A stretch of 24,317 nucleotides of DNA from DATEJJ01 sp039649115 (GTDB lineage Bacteria > Actinomycetota > Actinomycetes > Mycobacteriales > Micromonosporaceae). Within the stretch, counting starts at the first letter, position 1. Each line of letters starts with the position of its first letter. The stretch lies in NCBI GenBank assembly GCA_039649115.1, contig JBBWZQ010000082.1, forward strand, positions 1 to 24,317, given 5' to 3'. The notes beneath the pieces are model-generated. The model was not told the DNA's origin, did not search any database, and worked only from the letters and a program-made list of their open reading frames with translations. Positions 14,550 to 21,824 of the stretch are shown here, one piece after another. Position numbers and translations under genes: made by a program.

Positions 14550-14687
14550 TTACGTCGGGCTCGGCGGTGAGCTGGGATTCGGGCGATGGCGGCCGGGTAT
14601 GAGCCAGCCTAGGCAACACCGCACCGGCTTGCGACGCGCCGGGCCGTGGGATGCTGGATGGGCGGAACGGACAGGAAGGTGCCGATC

Positions 14688-16031
14688 GTGACGGACGGTT
14701 CGGCTTGGCGGCCGGGCGGTGGCCCCGACGGAGTGGGCCGGTACGCGCAGCAGCCGAGCGGTGTTACCTCACCTGCCCCGTACGGCCCGCCCGGCGCGGC
14801 GCCCCGACCCGAGGCAACGGGTGGGTACCCGTCGCCGTGGTGGTCCGAGGCGCTGACCGATCCGTGGCGTGATCCCGGCGCGCCCTCGGCCGTCGTGATC
14901 CGGTCGCCGGCCTCCGCGCCGGCTGCCGCGCCGGTCGCGGCTGCCACGATCGAGATCCCGGCCCGCCGGGGGCTCGGCGTCATCTTCCTGATGGTGCTGG
15001 TCACCGCGCTGCTCGCCGGTTCGCTCGGCGGCACCCTGGGCTACGTGTTCGCCGGTGGTGGCGGCGGCGGGCGCACGGTGCTCGGCAACGCCACCGGCGG
15101 CACCGCCCCGCTGGCACAGCGCGCGCCCAACTCGCTGGCCGGCGTGGTGCAGCGGGTGCTGCCCAGCGTGGTGACCATCAAGATCGGCACCAGCAGCGGG
15201 TACAGCCTCGGCTCCGGCTTCATCGTCTCGACCGACGGGTACGTCGTGACCAACGACCACGTGGTCGAGGGCATCAACGGGACGGCGACGGTCATCTTCA
15301 GCGACGCGAGCGTGGCCGCGGCCCGGCTCGTCGGCGCCGACCAGGAGTCCGACATCGCGGTGCTCAAGCTCGGCAGGACCAGGCTGCCGGCGGTCGAGTT
15401 CGGCAATTCGGACCGGATCGCGGTCGGTGACCCGGTGCTCGCCTTCGGCGCGCCGCTGGCCCTGTCCAACACCGTCACCTACGGGATCATCAGCGCGCTG
15501 AACCGCACCATGGAGGCCGACGAGCCGGGCGGGCCGAGCCGGTACTACGCGGCGATCCAGACCGACGCCGCGGTCAACCACGGCAACTCGGGCGGGCCGC
15601 TGGTCGACGCCGCCGGGCGGGTGATCGGGGTCAACTCCGTGATCAAGTCGCTGGCGTCCGACTCGCAGGACGCGGGCAACATCGGGCTGGCCTTCGCGAT
15701 CCCGGTCAACCAGGCCAAGCGCATCGCGCTGGACATCATCGAGACCGGGCACTCCCGGCGCACGGTCATCGGGGCCAAGTTGCGCGACACGTACAGCAAC
15801 CCGGAGGGCGGCGTGCAGCTCGACACGGTGGAGGCGGGCGGGCCGGCGGCCCGGGCCGGGCTGAAGCCGAGCGACGTGCTCATGAAGATCGATGGAGTTC
15901 CGCTGGACCAGCCGAGCGACCTGATCGCCGTGGTCCGCAAGTACGCGCCGGGAGACGCGGTGCGGGTGGACTACCGGCGCGGGTCGGCCACGGCTACCGT
16001 ACAGGTGACACTGGCGGCTGACGCGAAGTAG
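14688..16031 (+). CDS. htrA: HtrA/DegP-type membrane-anchored serine protease with PDZ domain
   Basis: 447-aa envelope quality-control protease. Order: Pro/Gly-rich cytoplasmic N-terminus (about 1-90), one membrane span (about 95-122, GVIFLMVLVTALLAGSLGGTLGYVFAGGG), trypsin-like domain with His191 (VVTNDHVVEG), Asp222 (ESDIAVLKLG) and Ser301 (VNHGNSGGPLVD), then a C-terminal PDZ domain (GGVQLDTVEAGGPAARAGLKPSDVLMKIDGVPLDQPSDLIAVVRKYAPGDAVRVDYRRG). GTG 14688 is chosen because AGGAAGG lies 8 bases upstream. It is followed by tatB after 14 bp. In mycobacteria sigE and rseA stand between the O-methyltransferase and htrA; here the 149-bp gap contains neither, so control by the extracytoplasmic sigma factor must be exercised from elsewhere or is lost. 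Confidence 0.95.
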   Translation: MTDGSAWRPGGGPDGVGRYAQQPSGVTSPAPYGPPGAAPRPEATGGYPSPWWSEALTDPWRDPGAPSAVVIRSPASAPAAAPVAAATIEIPARRGLGVIFLMVLVTALLAGSLGGTLGYVFAGGGGGGRTVLGNATGGTAPLAQRAPNSLAGVVQRVLPSVVTIKIGTSSGYSLGSGFIVSTDGYVVTNDHVVEGINGTATVIFSDASVAAARLVGADQESDIAVLKLGRTRLPAVEFGNSDRIAVGDPVLAFGAPLALSNTVTYGIISALNRTMEADEPGGPSRYYAAIQTDAAVNHGNSGGPLVDAAGRVIGVNSVIKSLASDSQDAGNIGLAFAIPVNQAKRIALDIIETGHSRRTVIGAKLRDTYSNPEGGVQLDTVEAGGPAARAGLKPSDVLMKIDGVPLDQPSDLIAVVRKYAPGDAVRVDYRRGSATATVQVTLAADAK

Positions 16032-16045
16032 GCAGAGGGGGCGGG

Positions 16046-16471
16046 ATGTTCGGGCTGGAGAACCTCGACGGCTGGAAACTGCTCGTCCTGCTGCTTCTCG
16101 GCATTTTCATCTTCGGGCCGGACAAGCTGCCCAAGGCGATCGCCGACGGGGTGCGCATGCTGCGCAACGTGCGCGACATGGCCCGCAACGCCACCAGCGA
16201 CCTGAGCCGGGAGCTGGGCACCGACATCCAGCTCGAGGACCTCAACCCGAAGGCCCTCATCCGCAAGCACCTGCTCAGCGAGGAAGACGAGCAGACCCTC
16301 CGCAAGCCCCTGGAGGACCTGTACCACGACGTCCAGGCCGACGTGAAGGGGCTCGGCGCGGAGATCAGCGACACCGCGGCCGCCCTGGATCACCGGACGC
16401 CCACCAGCGAGCCCGCGCCTGTCGAGGCGCGCCCGAAGATCCGGCACGCGGTCGACGCCGACGCGACCTGA
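16046..16471 (+). CDS. tatB: Sec-independent protein translocase subunit TatB
   Basis: 141 aa. An N-terminal membrane helix starts directly after the short MFGLENLDGWKLLVLLLLGIFIFGPDKLPKAIADGVRMLRNV, the Phe-Gly-Pro hinge and amphipathic helix of TatA/B proteins; the following long charged helical region (RDMARNATSDLSRELGTDIQLEDLNPKALIRKHLL) and total length mark it as TatB rather than TatA. It recognises twin-arginine substrates with TatC at the membrane. ATG 16046 has a strong AGAGGGGGCGGG upstream. It is probably cotranscribed with htrA, as in mycobacteria, linking export with envelope proteolysis. Confidence 0.92.
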   Translation: MFGLENLDGWKLLVLLLLGIFIFGPDKLPKAIADGVRMLRNVRDMARNATSDLSRELGTDIQLEDLNPKALIRKHLLSEEDEQTLRKPLEDLYHDVQADVKGLGAEISDTAAALDHRTPTSEPAPVEARPKIRHAVDADAT

Positions 16472-16486
16472 GGGGGCCTGAGGGGG
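16467..16486. repeat. 10-bp tandem duplication at the tatB/mrp convergent junction
   Basis: CCTGAGGGGG occurs twice in direct succession (16467-16476, 16477-16486). The first copy contains the tatB stop codon. The whole convergent gap is only 19 bp. Confidence 0.7.
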
Positions 16487-16490
16487 AGGG

Positions 16491-17639
16491 TCAGCCCTTG
16501 GTCGCTGGGGACAGGCCGAGCGGCTTGCCGATCAGCGACTCCCGGCGCACCGCGAGGCGGCTCGCCACCTCGGCGAGCGCGGTCGCCGCGGGCACGTCCG
16601 GCGCCGCCAGCACGATCGGGGTACCGGCGTCGCCCGACTCCCGGACCCGCGTGTCGAGCGGGATCTGGCCGAGCAGCGGTACCGGCGCCCCGGTCAGCCG
16701 GGTCAGCGAATCCGCGACGGCCTGACCGCCACCGCTGCCGAAGATCTCCATCCGCTCGCCGGTCGGCAGCGCCAGCCAGGACATGTTCTCCACGACGCCG
16801 ACGAGCCGCTGGTGGGTCTGCAGCGCGATCGCGCCGGCCCGCTCGGCGACCTCGGCCGCGGCGGCCTGTGGCGTGGTGACGACCAGGATCTCGGCGCTGG
16901 GCAGCAGCTGGGCCAGCGAGATCGCCACGTCACCGGTACCCGGTGGCAGGTCGAGCAGCAGCACGTCGAGGTCGCCCCAGTACACGTCGGCGAGGAACTG
17001 CTGCAGCGCCCGGTGCAGCATCGGCCCACGCCACACGACCGCCGCGTTGCCCTGCGTGAACATGCCGATCGAGATGACCTTCACACCGTGTGCCTGCGGT
17101 GGCATGATCATGTCTTCCACCTGCGTCGGTCGCGCCTGGGTGCCGAGCATCCGCGGTACCGAATGGCCGTAGATGTCCGCGTCGACCACGCCGACGGACA
17201 GCCCCCGGGCGGCGAGCGCGGCGGCCAGGTTGACGGTCACGCTGGACTTGCCCACGCCACCCTTGCCGCTGGCCACCGCGTACACCCTGGTCCGGGAGCC
17301 CGGCTGGGCGAACGGGATGACCGGCTCCGCGGCGCCGCCGCCGCGCAGGCCCTGCTGCAGCTCGCGGCGCTGCTCCGCCGTCATCACACCGAAGTCGATC
17401 TCGACGCCGCGCACGCCCGCCACCGCGCCGACCGCGGCGGTGATGTCGGTGCGCAGCTTGTCGCGCAGCGGGCAGGCGGCCACGGTGAGCAGGATGTCGA
17501 CGTGTGCCACACCGGTGTCGTCGAGCCGCACCCCGGCCACCATGCCGAGGTCGGTGATGGGGCGGCGGATCTCCGGGTCGTCCACGGTCGCCAGCGCGTC
17601 GCGGATGGCGGATTCGATGGTTGCGGTGGGTGCCGACAT
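16491..17639 (-). CDS. mrp: Mrp/ApbC/Nbp35-family P-loop ATPase
   Basis: 382 aa, an iron-sulfur cluster carrier of the deviant Walker family. The N-terminal MIP18/DUF59 domain (about 1-85) keeps the conserved cysteine (LLTVAACPLRDKLRTDI). The ATPase has ASGKGGVGKSSVTVNLAAALAARG (Lys126), DADIYGHSVPRMLG and VLLLDLPPGTGDVAISLAQLLP. The CxxC pair that binds the bridging cluster in ApbC is absent: the segment reads VENMSWLALPTGERMEIFGSGGG, as in mycobacterial Mrp, so how or whether a cluster is carried is unclear. ATG 17639-17637 is the likely start; ATG 17648 is a three-codon alternative. Confidence 0.93.
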   Translation of the reverse strand: MSAPTATIESAIRDALATVDDPEIRRPITDLGMVAGVRLDDTGVAHVDILLTVAACPLRDKLRTDITAAVGAVAGVRGVEIDFGVMTAEQRRELQQGLRGGGAAEPVIPFAQPGSRTRVYAVASGKGGVGKSSVTVNLAAALAARGLSVGVVDADIYGHSVPRMLGTQARPTQVEDMIMPPQAHGVKVISIGMFTQGNAAVVWRGPMLHRALQQFLADVYWGDLDVLLLDLPPGTGDVAISLAQLLPSAEILVVTTPQAAAAEVAERAGAIALQTHQRLVGVVENMSWLALPTGERMEIFGSGGGQAVADSLTRLTGAPVPLLGQIPLDTRVRESGDAGTPIVLAAPDVPAATALAEVASRLAVRRESLIGKPLGLSPATKG

Positions 17640-17756
17640 GCGCACCATGCTACGTCCCGCGGAGGTCACTCTTCCGGGGGAGCGCGGCCGCGAACCCCCG
17701 CGCGGCTGGACACCCATGTCCGAAGGATGAGACAATCGACGGGCCGCGCCGCGCGC

Positions 17757-18425
17757 CTAGCCCCTTGAGGCGCGCGGCGACTGCTGTTCCCGTGAGTCCG
17801 CCGGCGCTCCGGCCAGATCGTCGTCCAGCTCATCGTAGGGTTCGTCCAGCGTGTCCGTGTCGGTTTTGGCCCGGGACCGCTTCGCCTCCCGGCGCTCCTT
17901 GCGTTCCAGCTTGTGCCGGCGGTGGCTCGCCTCGTCCAGCTCCTCCACCAGCCGCACCAGCTCGGAGCGCACGAAGTCGCGGGTGGCCACCTCGCCCAGC
18001 GCGATCCGCAGCGAGGCGATCTCGCGCGACAGGTACTCGGTGTCCGCCTTCTGCATCGCCGCCCGGCGCCGGTCCTCCTCCATGATCAGCCGGTCCCGGT
18101 CGGCCTGGCGGTTCTGCGCGAGCAGGATCAGCGGTGCGGCGTAGGACGCCTGCGTGCTGAAGAACAAGTTCAAAAGAATAAATGGGTACGGGTCCCAGCG
18201 GAGCCCGTACAGGCCGATCACGTTCAGCGCGATCCAGAGCAGTACGAAGATCGTCATGTACGCGATGAACTGCGCGGTGCCCATGAACCGCGCGAACACC
18301 TCGGCGAAGTGCCCGAACGTCTCGCCGGACAGCCGCGGCAGGCGCAGCCGCCGGGGTACCCGCGGCTGGTCCAGTCGATTGCCGGCGTGCGGGCCGCTCC
18401 ACCCGACCCGGCGCAGCTCAGCCAC
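17757..18425 (-). CDS. DUF1003 membrane protein
   Basis: 222 aa. Two membrane spans form the DUF1003 core (FIAYMTIFVLLWIALNVIGLYG and PFILLNLFFSTQASYAAPLILLAQNRQADRDR), preceded by FGHFAEVFARFMGT and followed by a long charged coiled-coil-like tail (REIASLRIALGEVATRDFVRSELVRLVEELDEASHRRHKLERKERREAKR) ending in an acidic stretch. The function of DUF1003 is unknown. Start is GTG 18425-18423, with CGGAG upstream, overlapping the end of the MgtE_N/CBS gene by 8 bp, so the two are translationally coupled. A longer open frame reading back to 18671 lies inside that gene and is not protein-like. The 117 bp to mrp probably carry mrp's own promoter. Confidence 0.9.
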   Translation of the reverse strand: MAELRRVGWSGPHAGNRLDQPRVPRRLRLPRLSGETFGHFAEVFARFMGTAQFIAYMTIFVLLWIALNVIGLYGLRWDPYPFILLNLFFSTQASYAAPLILLAQNRQADRDRLIMEEDRRRAAMQKADTEYLSREIASLRIALGEVATRDFVRSELVRLVEELDEASHRRHKLERKERREAKRSRAKTDTDTLDEPYDELDDDLAGAPADSREQQSPRASRG

Positions 18426-19719
18426 GGTCGCTCCGGGGTGTGCCGGTGCGTATGCCGCGGCTCGGCGCCGCGAGCATCGGCTCGTGATCGCGGTCGCGCC
18501 AGTCGCGCGGCAGCATGTGGTCCAGCACGTCATCCACGGTGACCGCGCCCACCAGCCGGTTCTTCTCGTCCACGACCGCGATCGCGACGAGGTTGTAGGT
18601 CGCCAGCCGCCGGGTGATCTCGGGCAGCGGAGTGTCCGGGTCGAGCGGGTCGATGTCGTTGTCCACCACACCGCCGAGGATCTCGGCGGGCGGCTCGCGC
18701 AGCAGCTTCTGGAAGTGGACCATGCCCAGGTAGCGGCCGGTCGGCGTGGCCATCGGCGCCCGGGCCACGAAGACCTGCGCGGCGACCGCGGGTGCCAGCT
18801 GCGGCTCCCGGATGCGGGCCAGCGCCTCGGCCACCGTGGCGTCCGGCGTGAGGACGACCGGCTCGGAGGTCATCACGCTGCCCGCGGTCCCGGGCTGGTA
18901 CACCAGCAGCCGCCGCACCGGATCGGCCTCCTCGGGCTGCATCAGGTCCAGCAGCACCTGCTGCTCCGGCTCGGGCAGCTCGGCGAGCAGGTCGGCGGCG
19001 TCGTCCGGGTCCATCTCCTCCAGCACGTCCGCGGCCCGCTCCGGCTCCAGCGCCGAGATGATCTCAACCTGGTCGTGCTCGGGCAGCTCCTCCAGCACGT
19101 CCGCGAGGCGCTCGTCGTCCAGCGCGGTGGCCACCTCGACCCGCCGGCTGTCGGACAGGTCCTGCAGCACGTTGGCCATGTCGGCCGGACGCATGTTGTC
19201 CAGCACCGCCAGCAGGCTCGCGGTGCCCTGCCCGACCGGCGCCCCGACCAGCCCGTTGACCTCGTGCCAGTCGACCTGGCGCAGGTGGCCCCGGCGGGAC
19301 AGCCGCCCGGTCACCTCCCGTACCGCGACCCGGCGCAGCGACCATTCGCCGGTGCGGTCGGACTCCATGGCCACGTCGACGACGACCGCCGGCCGGCCGG
19401 TGTCGGCGATCGTGACGCGCCGGTCCAGCAGCTCCTCCAGCACGAGCAGCTCGCCGGGGCGCTTCTCGAACCGGCGCAGGTTGAGGGTGCCGGTGCCGAG
19501 CAGGACCGAGTCCGGCTCGATCGCGGTGATCCGGCCGATCGGCAGGAAGATGCGCCGGCGCAGCGGCATCTCGGCGACCAGGCCGACGATGCGCGGCGGC
19601 TGGCCACCCCCGCGCAGGCGCGCCACCGCGTCCCGTACCCGTCCGACCTGGTCACCGTTGGGATCGAAGACGGCGAGGCCGGCGAGCCGGGCGACGTACA
19701 CCCTGGTCGACGCGGTCAC
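18418..19719 (-). CDS. Soluble PRC-barrel/MgtE_N/CBS protein (Rv1232c-like)
   Basis: 433 aa. It has the cytoplasmic sensor half of an MgtE magnesium channel but no membrane domain: PRC-barrel-like N-terminus (FDPNGDQVGRVRDAVARL...), MgtE_N superhelix (LLAVLDNMRPADMANVLQDLSDSRRVEVATALDDERLADVLEELPEHDQVEIISALEPERAADVLEEMDPDDAADLLAELP, roughly 165-260) and two CBS motifs (VMTSEPVVLTPDATVAEALARI; YNLVAIAVVDEKNRLVGAVTVDDVLDHMLP). It ends after the CBS pair, whereas true MgtE continues with five helices. A cytosolic Mg2+ or nucleotide sensor working with the coupled DUF1003 membrane protein is plausible but untested. GTG 19719 has no ribosome-binding site; TAGTCT 7 nt before it suggests leaderless transcription. 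Confidence 0.88.
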   Translation of the reverse strand: MTASTRVYVARLAGLAVFDPNGDQVGRVRDAVARLRGGGQPPRIVGLVAEMPLRRRIFLPIGRITAIEPDSVLLGTGTLNLRRFEKRPGELLVLEELLDRRVTIADTGRPAVVVDVAMESDRTGEWSLRRVAVREVTGRLSRRGHLRQVDWHEVNGLVGAPVGQGTASLLAVLDNMRPADMANVLQDLSDSRRVEVATALDDERLADVLEELPEHDQVEIISALEPERAADVLEEMDPDDAADLLAELPEPEQQVLLDLMQPEEADPVRRLLVYQPGTAGSVMTSEPVVLTPDATVAEALARIREPQLAPAVAAQVFVARAPMATPTGRYLGMVHFQKLLREPPAEILGGVVDNDIDPLDPDTPLPEITRRLATYNLVAIAVVDEKNRLVGAVTVDDVLDHMLPRDWRDRDHEPMLAAPSRGIRTGTPRSDRG

Positions 19720-19726
19720 GTGGCCA

Positions 19727-19732
19727 AGACTA
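19727..19732 (-). promoter_or_regulatory. Putative -10 of the leaderless MgtE_N/CBS gene
   Basis: TAGTCT on the minus strand, then 7 nt, then GTG 19719. It is one half of a divergent leaderless pair with the phzF-like gene; the start codons are 71 bp apart. Confidence 0.55.
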
Positions 19733-19778
19733 GTGGCCGCTACGCCGATCCTCGCGGGAGGAGCGGCATTCGCCGCAC

Positions 19779-19784
19779 TACGTT
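19779..19784 (+). promoter_or_regulatory. Putative -10 of the leaderless PhzF-family gene
   Basis: TACGTT, 6 nt, then ATG 19791. There is no ribosome-binding site. The geometry matches actinobacterial leaderless promoters. Confidence 0.55.
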
Positions 19785-19790
19785 GGGTTC

Positions 19791-20663
19791 ATGCAGAGTC
19801 TGCGGTACGAGATCGTCGACGTGTTCACCGACCGCCCGTTCACCGGCAACCCGCTGGCCGTGGTCTTCGACGCCGAGCCGCTGGAAAGCGGGCAGATGCA
19901 GGCGCTGGCCCGCGAGTTCCACCTCTCCGAGACCGTCTTCATCCTCAAGCCCGTCGCGCCGCAGGCCACGTACCGGGCGCGCATCTTCACGCCGGAGGCC
20001 GAGCTGCCCTTCGCCGGGCATCCCAGCGTGGGCGCGGCGGTCACGCTGAGCCGGCGCGACGGGCGGCCGGCCGGCGAGGTGGTGCAGGAGTGCGGCGCCG
20101 GACTGCTGCCCATCCACGTGTACGAGGGCGGGAAGGCGCGGCTGACCGGCGGTACCCCCACGGTCGGTCCGGAGTTGGACCCCGCGCCGCTGCTCGCGGC
20201 CGCCGGCCTGACCGCGGCGGACTACGTCGGTCCGGCGCCCCGGCTGGCCGGCTGCGGCCTGGAGTTCCCTTACCTGTCCGTACGGGCCGACGCGGTCCGG
20301 CAGGCCGCGGGCGACCCGGCCACCGCGCGGGCCCACGGCATCCCCCAGGTCAGCGTGCTGCACTGGGACGCGGCGAAGGCCAGTGCCCACGCCCGCGTGT
20401 TCTGCCCGGGCCTCGCGGTGCCCGAGGATCCGGCGACCGGCTCGGCGGCCCTCGGGCTCGGCGTCTGGCTGGTCGAGTCGGGCCTGCTGAGTGGCTCGGG
20501 CGAGCACTCCTACCGGATCCGGCAGGGCGCGGAGATGCTCCGACCCTCCACTCTGGACTGTACGGTGACCGTGGTCGCCGGCCACGCCGTCGCCGCGACC
20601 GTCGCCGGCCACGTGGTACCCGTCGCCGCCGGGCAGATCGCGGTGCCGCCCTTCATCGGCTGA
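19791..20663 (+). CDS. PhzF-family isomerase/epimerase-like protein
   Basis: 290 aa with the double diaminopimelate-epimerase-like fold of PhzF. Visible motifs are VDVFTDRPFTGNPLAVVFDA, LSETVFIL with the catalytic Glu47, FTPEAELPFAGHPSVGAA in the first half and VFCPGLAVPEDPATGSAALGLGVWLVE in the second. Family members catalyse hydrogen-shift isomerisations; PhzF itself acts in phenazine synthesis, but no phenazine genes are nearby and most homologues in actinobacteria have no known substrate, so a phenazine role should not be assumed. It converges on the next gene with one base between stops. Confidence 0.92.
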   Translation: MQSLRYEIVDVFTDRPFTGNPLAVVFDAEPLESGQMQALAREFHLSETVFILKPVAPQATYRARIFTPEAELPFAGHPSVGAAVTLSRRDGRPAGEVVQECGAGLLPIHVYEGGKARLTGGTPTVGPELDPAPLLAAAGLTAADYVGPAPRLAGCGLEFPYLSVRADAVRQAAGDPATARAHGIPQVSVLHWDAAKASAHARVFCPGLAVPEDPATGSAALGLGVWLVESGLLSGSGEHSYRIRQGAEMLRPSTLDCTVTVVAGHAVAATVAGHVVPVAAGQIAVPPFIG

Positions 20664-20664
20664 T

Positions 20665-21153
20665 TCACGACCCCCGCACCCGGTGCAGGCGGAACGGCTT
20701 GGCGGTGCGCCGGGTCGCCGGCGTCGGTACCGGCGGCGCCGCACCGGACTCCGCGGGCAGGCCGGCGCCGGCCCCGGTCGGCTCTCCCGCGGGTGCCAGC
20801 CGGCTCACCACGCAACCGGCCGCCCACCGGGTCACGGTCTCCTGGACACCGCCGGACGCGTTGAGCCGCTTGCCGGCCAGCTGCGGTACCACCCGGTCCC
20901 ACTCCTCGCCGCCCGGCTCGACCCGGGTCACGGTCGCCGGCCAGGTGACGATGCGCCCGCCGTGGTCGCCCCGCGCGGTCACCTCCATCGTCGCCGCGCC
21001 GGCCAGGCCCGGGGCCGGCTGCTCGCCCGGCCCGCTGACGACGTACAGGAAGCCGTCCAGCCACAGGCACCACACCGGGTACGCCCCGGTACCGGGTGTG
21101 GCCAGCCAGGCCACGACCGCCTTCTTCATGGCCTCCTCGATCAGCGGATGCAT
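20665..21153 (-). CDS. Flavin split-barrel (pyridoxamine-phosphate-oxidase-like) protein
   Basis: 162 aa. The first 60 residues (IEEAMKKAVVAWLATPGTGAYPVWCLWLDGFLYVVSGPGEQPAPGLAGAATMEVTARG) have the strand order of FMN-binding split-barrel proteins of the PPOX class; the remainder is less clear and ends in a Pro/Ala-rich and then basic tail. Cofactor binding cannot be judged by eye. ATG 21153-21151 is supported by AGGA seven bases upstream; an internal ATG at 21129 has AGGAGG too close to be used. The start overlaps the AMMECR1-like gene's end by 13 bp, so the two form an operon. Confidence 0.65.
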   Translation of the reverse strand: MHPLIEEAMKKAVVAWLATPGTGAYPVWCLWLDGFLYVVSGPGEQPAPGLAGAATMEVTARGDHGGRIVTWPATVTRVEPGGEEWDRVVPQLAGKRLNASGGVQETVTRWAAGCVVSRLAPAGEPTGAGAGLPAESGAAPPVPTPATRRTAKPFRLHRVRGS

Positions 21154-21749
21154 GCCGTCATCCTGTCACGGGGACTCCTGTCCACGAACTCCGTCGAGGT
21201 GTAGCGCGCCACGGTCAGCCCGGCCGGCCAGCCCCCGGCCGGCCAGCCCCCCTTGACCAGCAGCGCGGCCAGGAAGCGGTCCGGGTCCGCGAGCTTCTGC
21301 CAGACCGCGGGGAGGAACGTCGCGCGCTGCCCGCCGGCGGCCAGGAGCAACCCGTCCACCCCGGGCCGCAGCCGTTCGAGCAGCTCGTCGCGGCTGTCCA
21401 CCGGTACCGGCTCGGGGCTGGTCAGGACCGACACCTTCACGTCCAGCCAGGCCCAGTCCGCCTCGGTGACCTCGGGGAGGCGGGGATCCTTCATCGCCCG
21501 CCGCGCGTTGCGCAGCACGTCGAGGTACAGCGGTCGGGCCGCGTCGAGGGTGCCGACGCAGCCGCGCAACCGGCCGCGGTTCTCCAGCGTGACGAACGAG
21601 GCGCCGAGCGCGCGCAGCGCCAGCGGTTCGGGCGGCCGGCCATCCGGCGACTGGTCCAGCAGGTGGGCTGCGACGGTCGCGACGGCGAGCCGTACCAGGG
21701 TCGAACCCTCCGCCGGCGTCAACGTCGAGCTCGCCCGCCGCTCGCTCAC
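21141..21749 (-). CDS. AMMECR1-domain protein (AmmeMemoRadiSam protein A-like)
   Basis: 202 aa. The AMMECR1 domain shows FVTLENRGRLRGCVGTLDAARPLYLDVLRNARRAMKDPRLPEVTEADWAWLDVKVSVLTSPEPVPV and RATFLPAVWQKLADPDRFLAALLVKGGW; LRGCVG is the invariant motif of the family. In many bacteria it is encoded with a Memo-like dioxygenase and a radical SAM protein; neither is in this window, so this is a stand-alone copy or the partners lie elsewhere. Function unknown. GTG 21749-21747 is the start, with a leaderless-type TACGCT six bases before it. The C-terminus contains a short duplication (GGWPAGGWPAG). Confidence 0.88.
   Translation of the reverse strand: MSERRASSTLTPAEGSTLVRLAVATVAAHLLDQSPDGRPPEPLALRALGASFVTLENRGRLRGCVGTLDAARPLYLDVLRNARRAMKDPRLPEVTEADWAWLDVKVSVLTSPEPVPVDSRDELLERLRPGVDGLLLAAGGQRATFLPAVWQKLADPDRFLAALLVKGGWPAGGWPAGLTVARYTSTEFVDRSPRDRMTACIR
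21219..21249 (-). repeat. Short tandem duplication in the AMMECR1-like gene
   Basis: CCCGGCCGGCCAGCC is repeated in tandem near 21219-21249 (plus strand), encoding the doubled GGWPA in the C-terminal region. It keeps the frame. Confidence 0.65.
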
Positions 21750-21755
21750 GTACTC

Positions 21756-21761
21756 AGCGTA
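21756..21761 (-). promoter_or_regulatory. Putative -10 of the leaderless AMMECR1-like gene
   Basis: TACGCT on the minus strand, 6 nt, then GTG 21749. It forms a divergent leaderless pair with nuoC. Confidence 0.55.
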
Positions 21762-21785
21762 GTTCGCCAGGTCCCCGCCGGTCGA

Positions 21786-21818
21786 TTGACGGCCGGACCG
21801 GGCTCCCACCGATAGGAT
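21786..21818 (+). promoter_or_regulatory. Putative nuoC promoter, leaderless
   Basis: The -10 TAGGAT (21813-21818) is followed by 6 nt and ATG 21825. TTGACG (21786-21791) lies upstream, but the 21-bp spacing is longer than normal, so the -35 assignment is doubtful. Confidence 0.5.
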
Positions 21819-21824
21819 CGCGGC

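Noticed and set aside
14629..14655. htrA promoter TTGCGA-N15-GATGCT
   Set aside because: Spacing is short and the -10 match poor; not strong enough to list as a feature.
19791..20663. Phenazine biosynthesis gene cluster
   Set aside because: Only a PhzF-family gene is present; no phzA/B/D/E/G neighbours, and the family is mostly of unknown substrate.
18154..21256. Very long plus-strand open frames across the DUF1003, MgtE_N/CBS and phzF-like genes
   Set aside because: They cross several well-supported genes on both strands and have no recognisable domain; product of GC bias at third positions.
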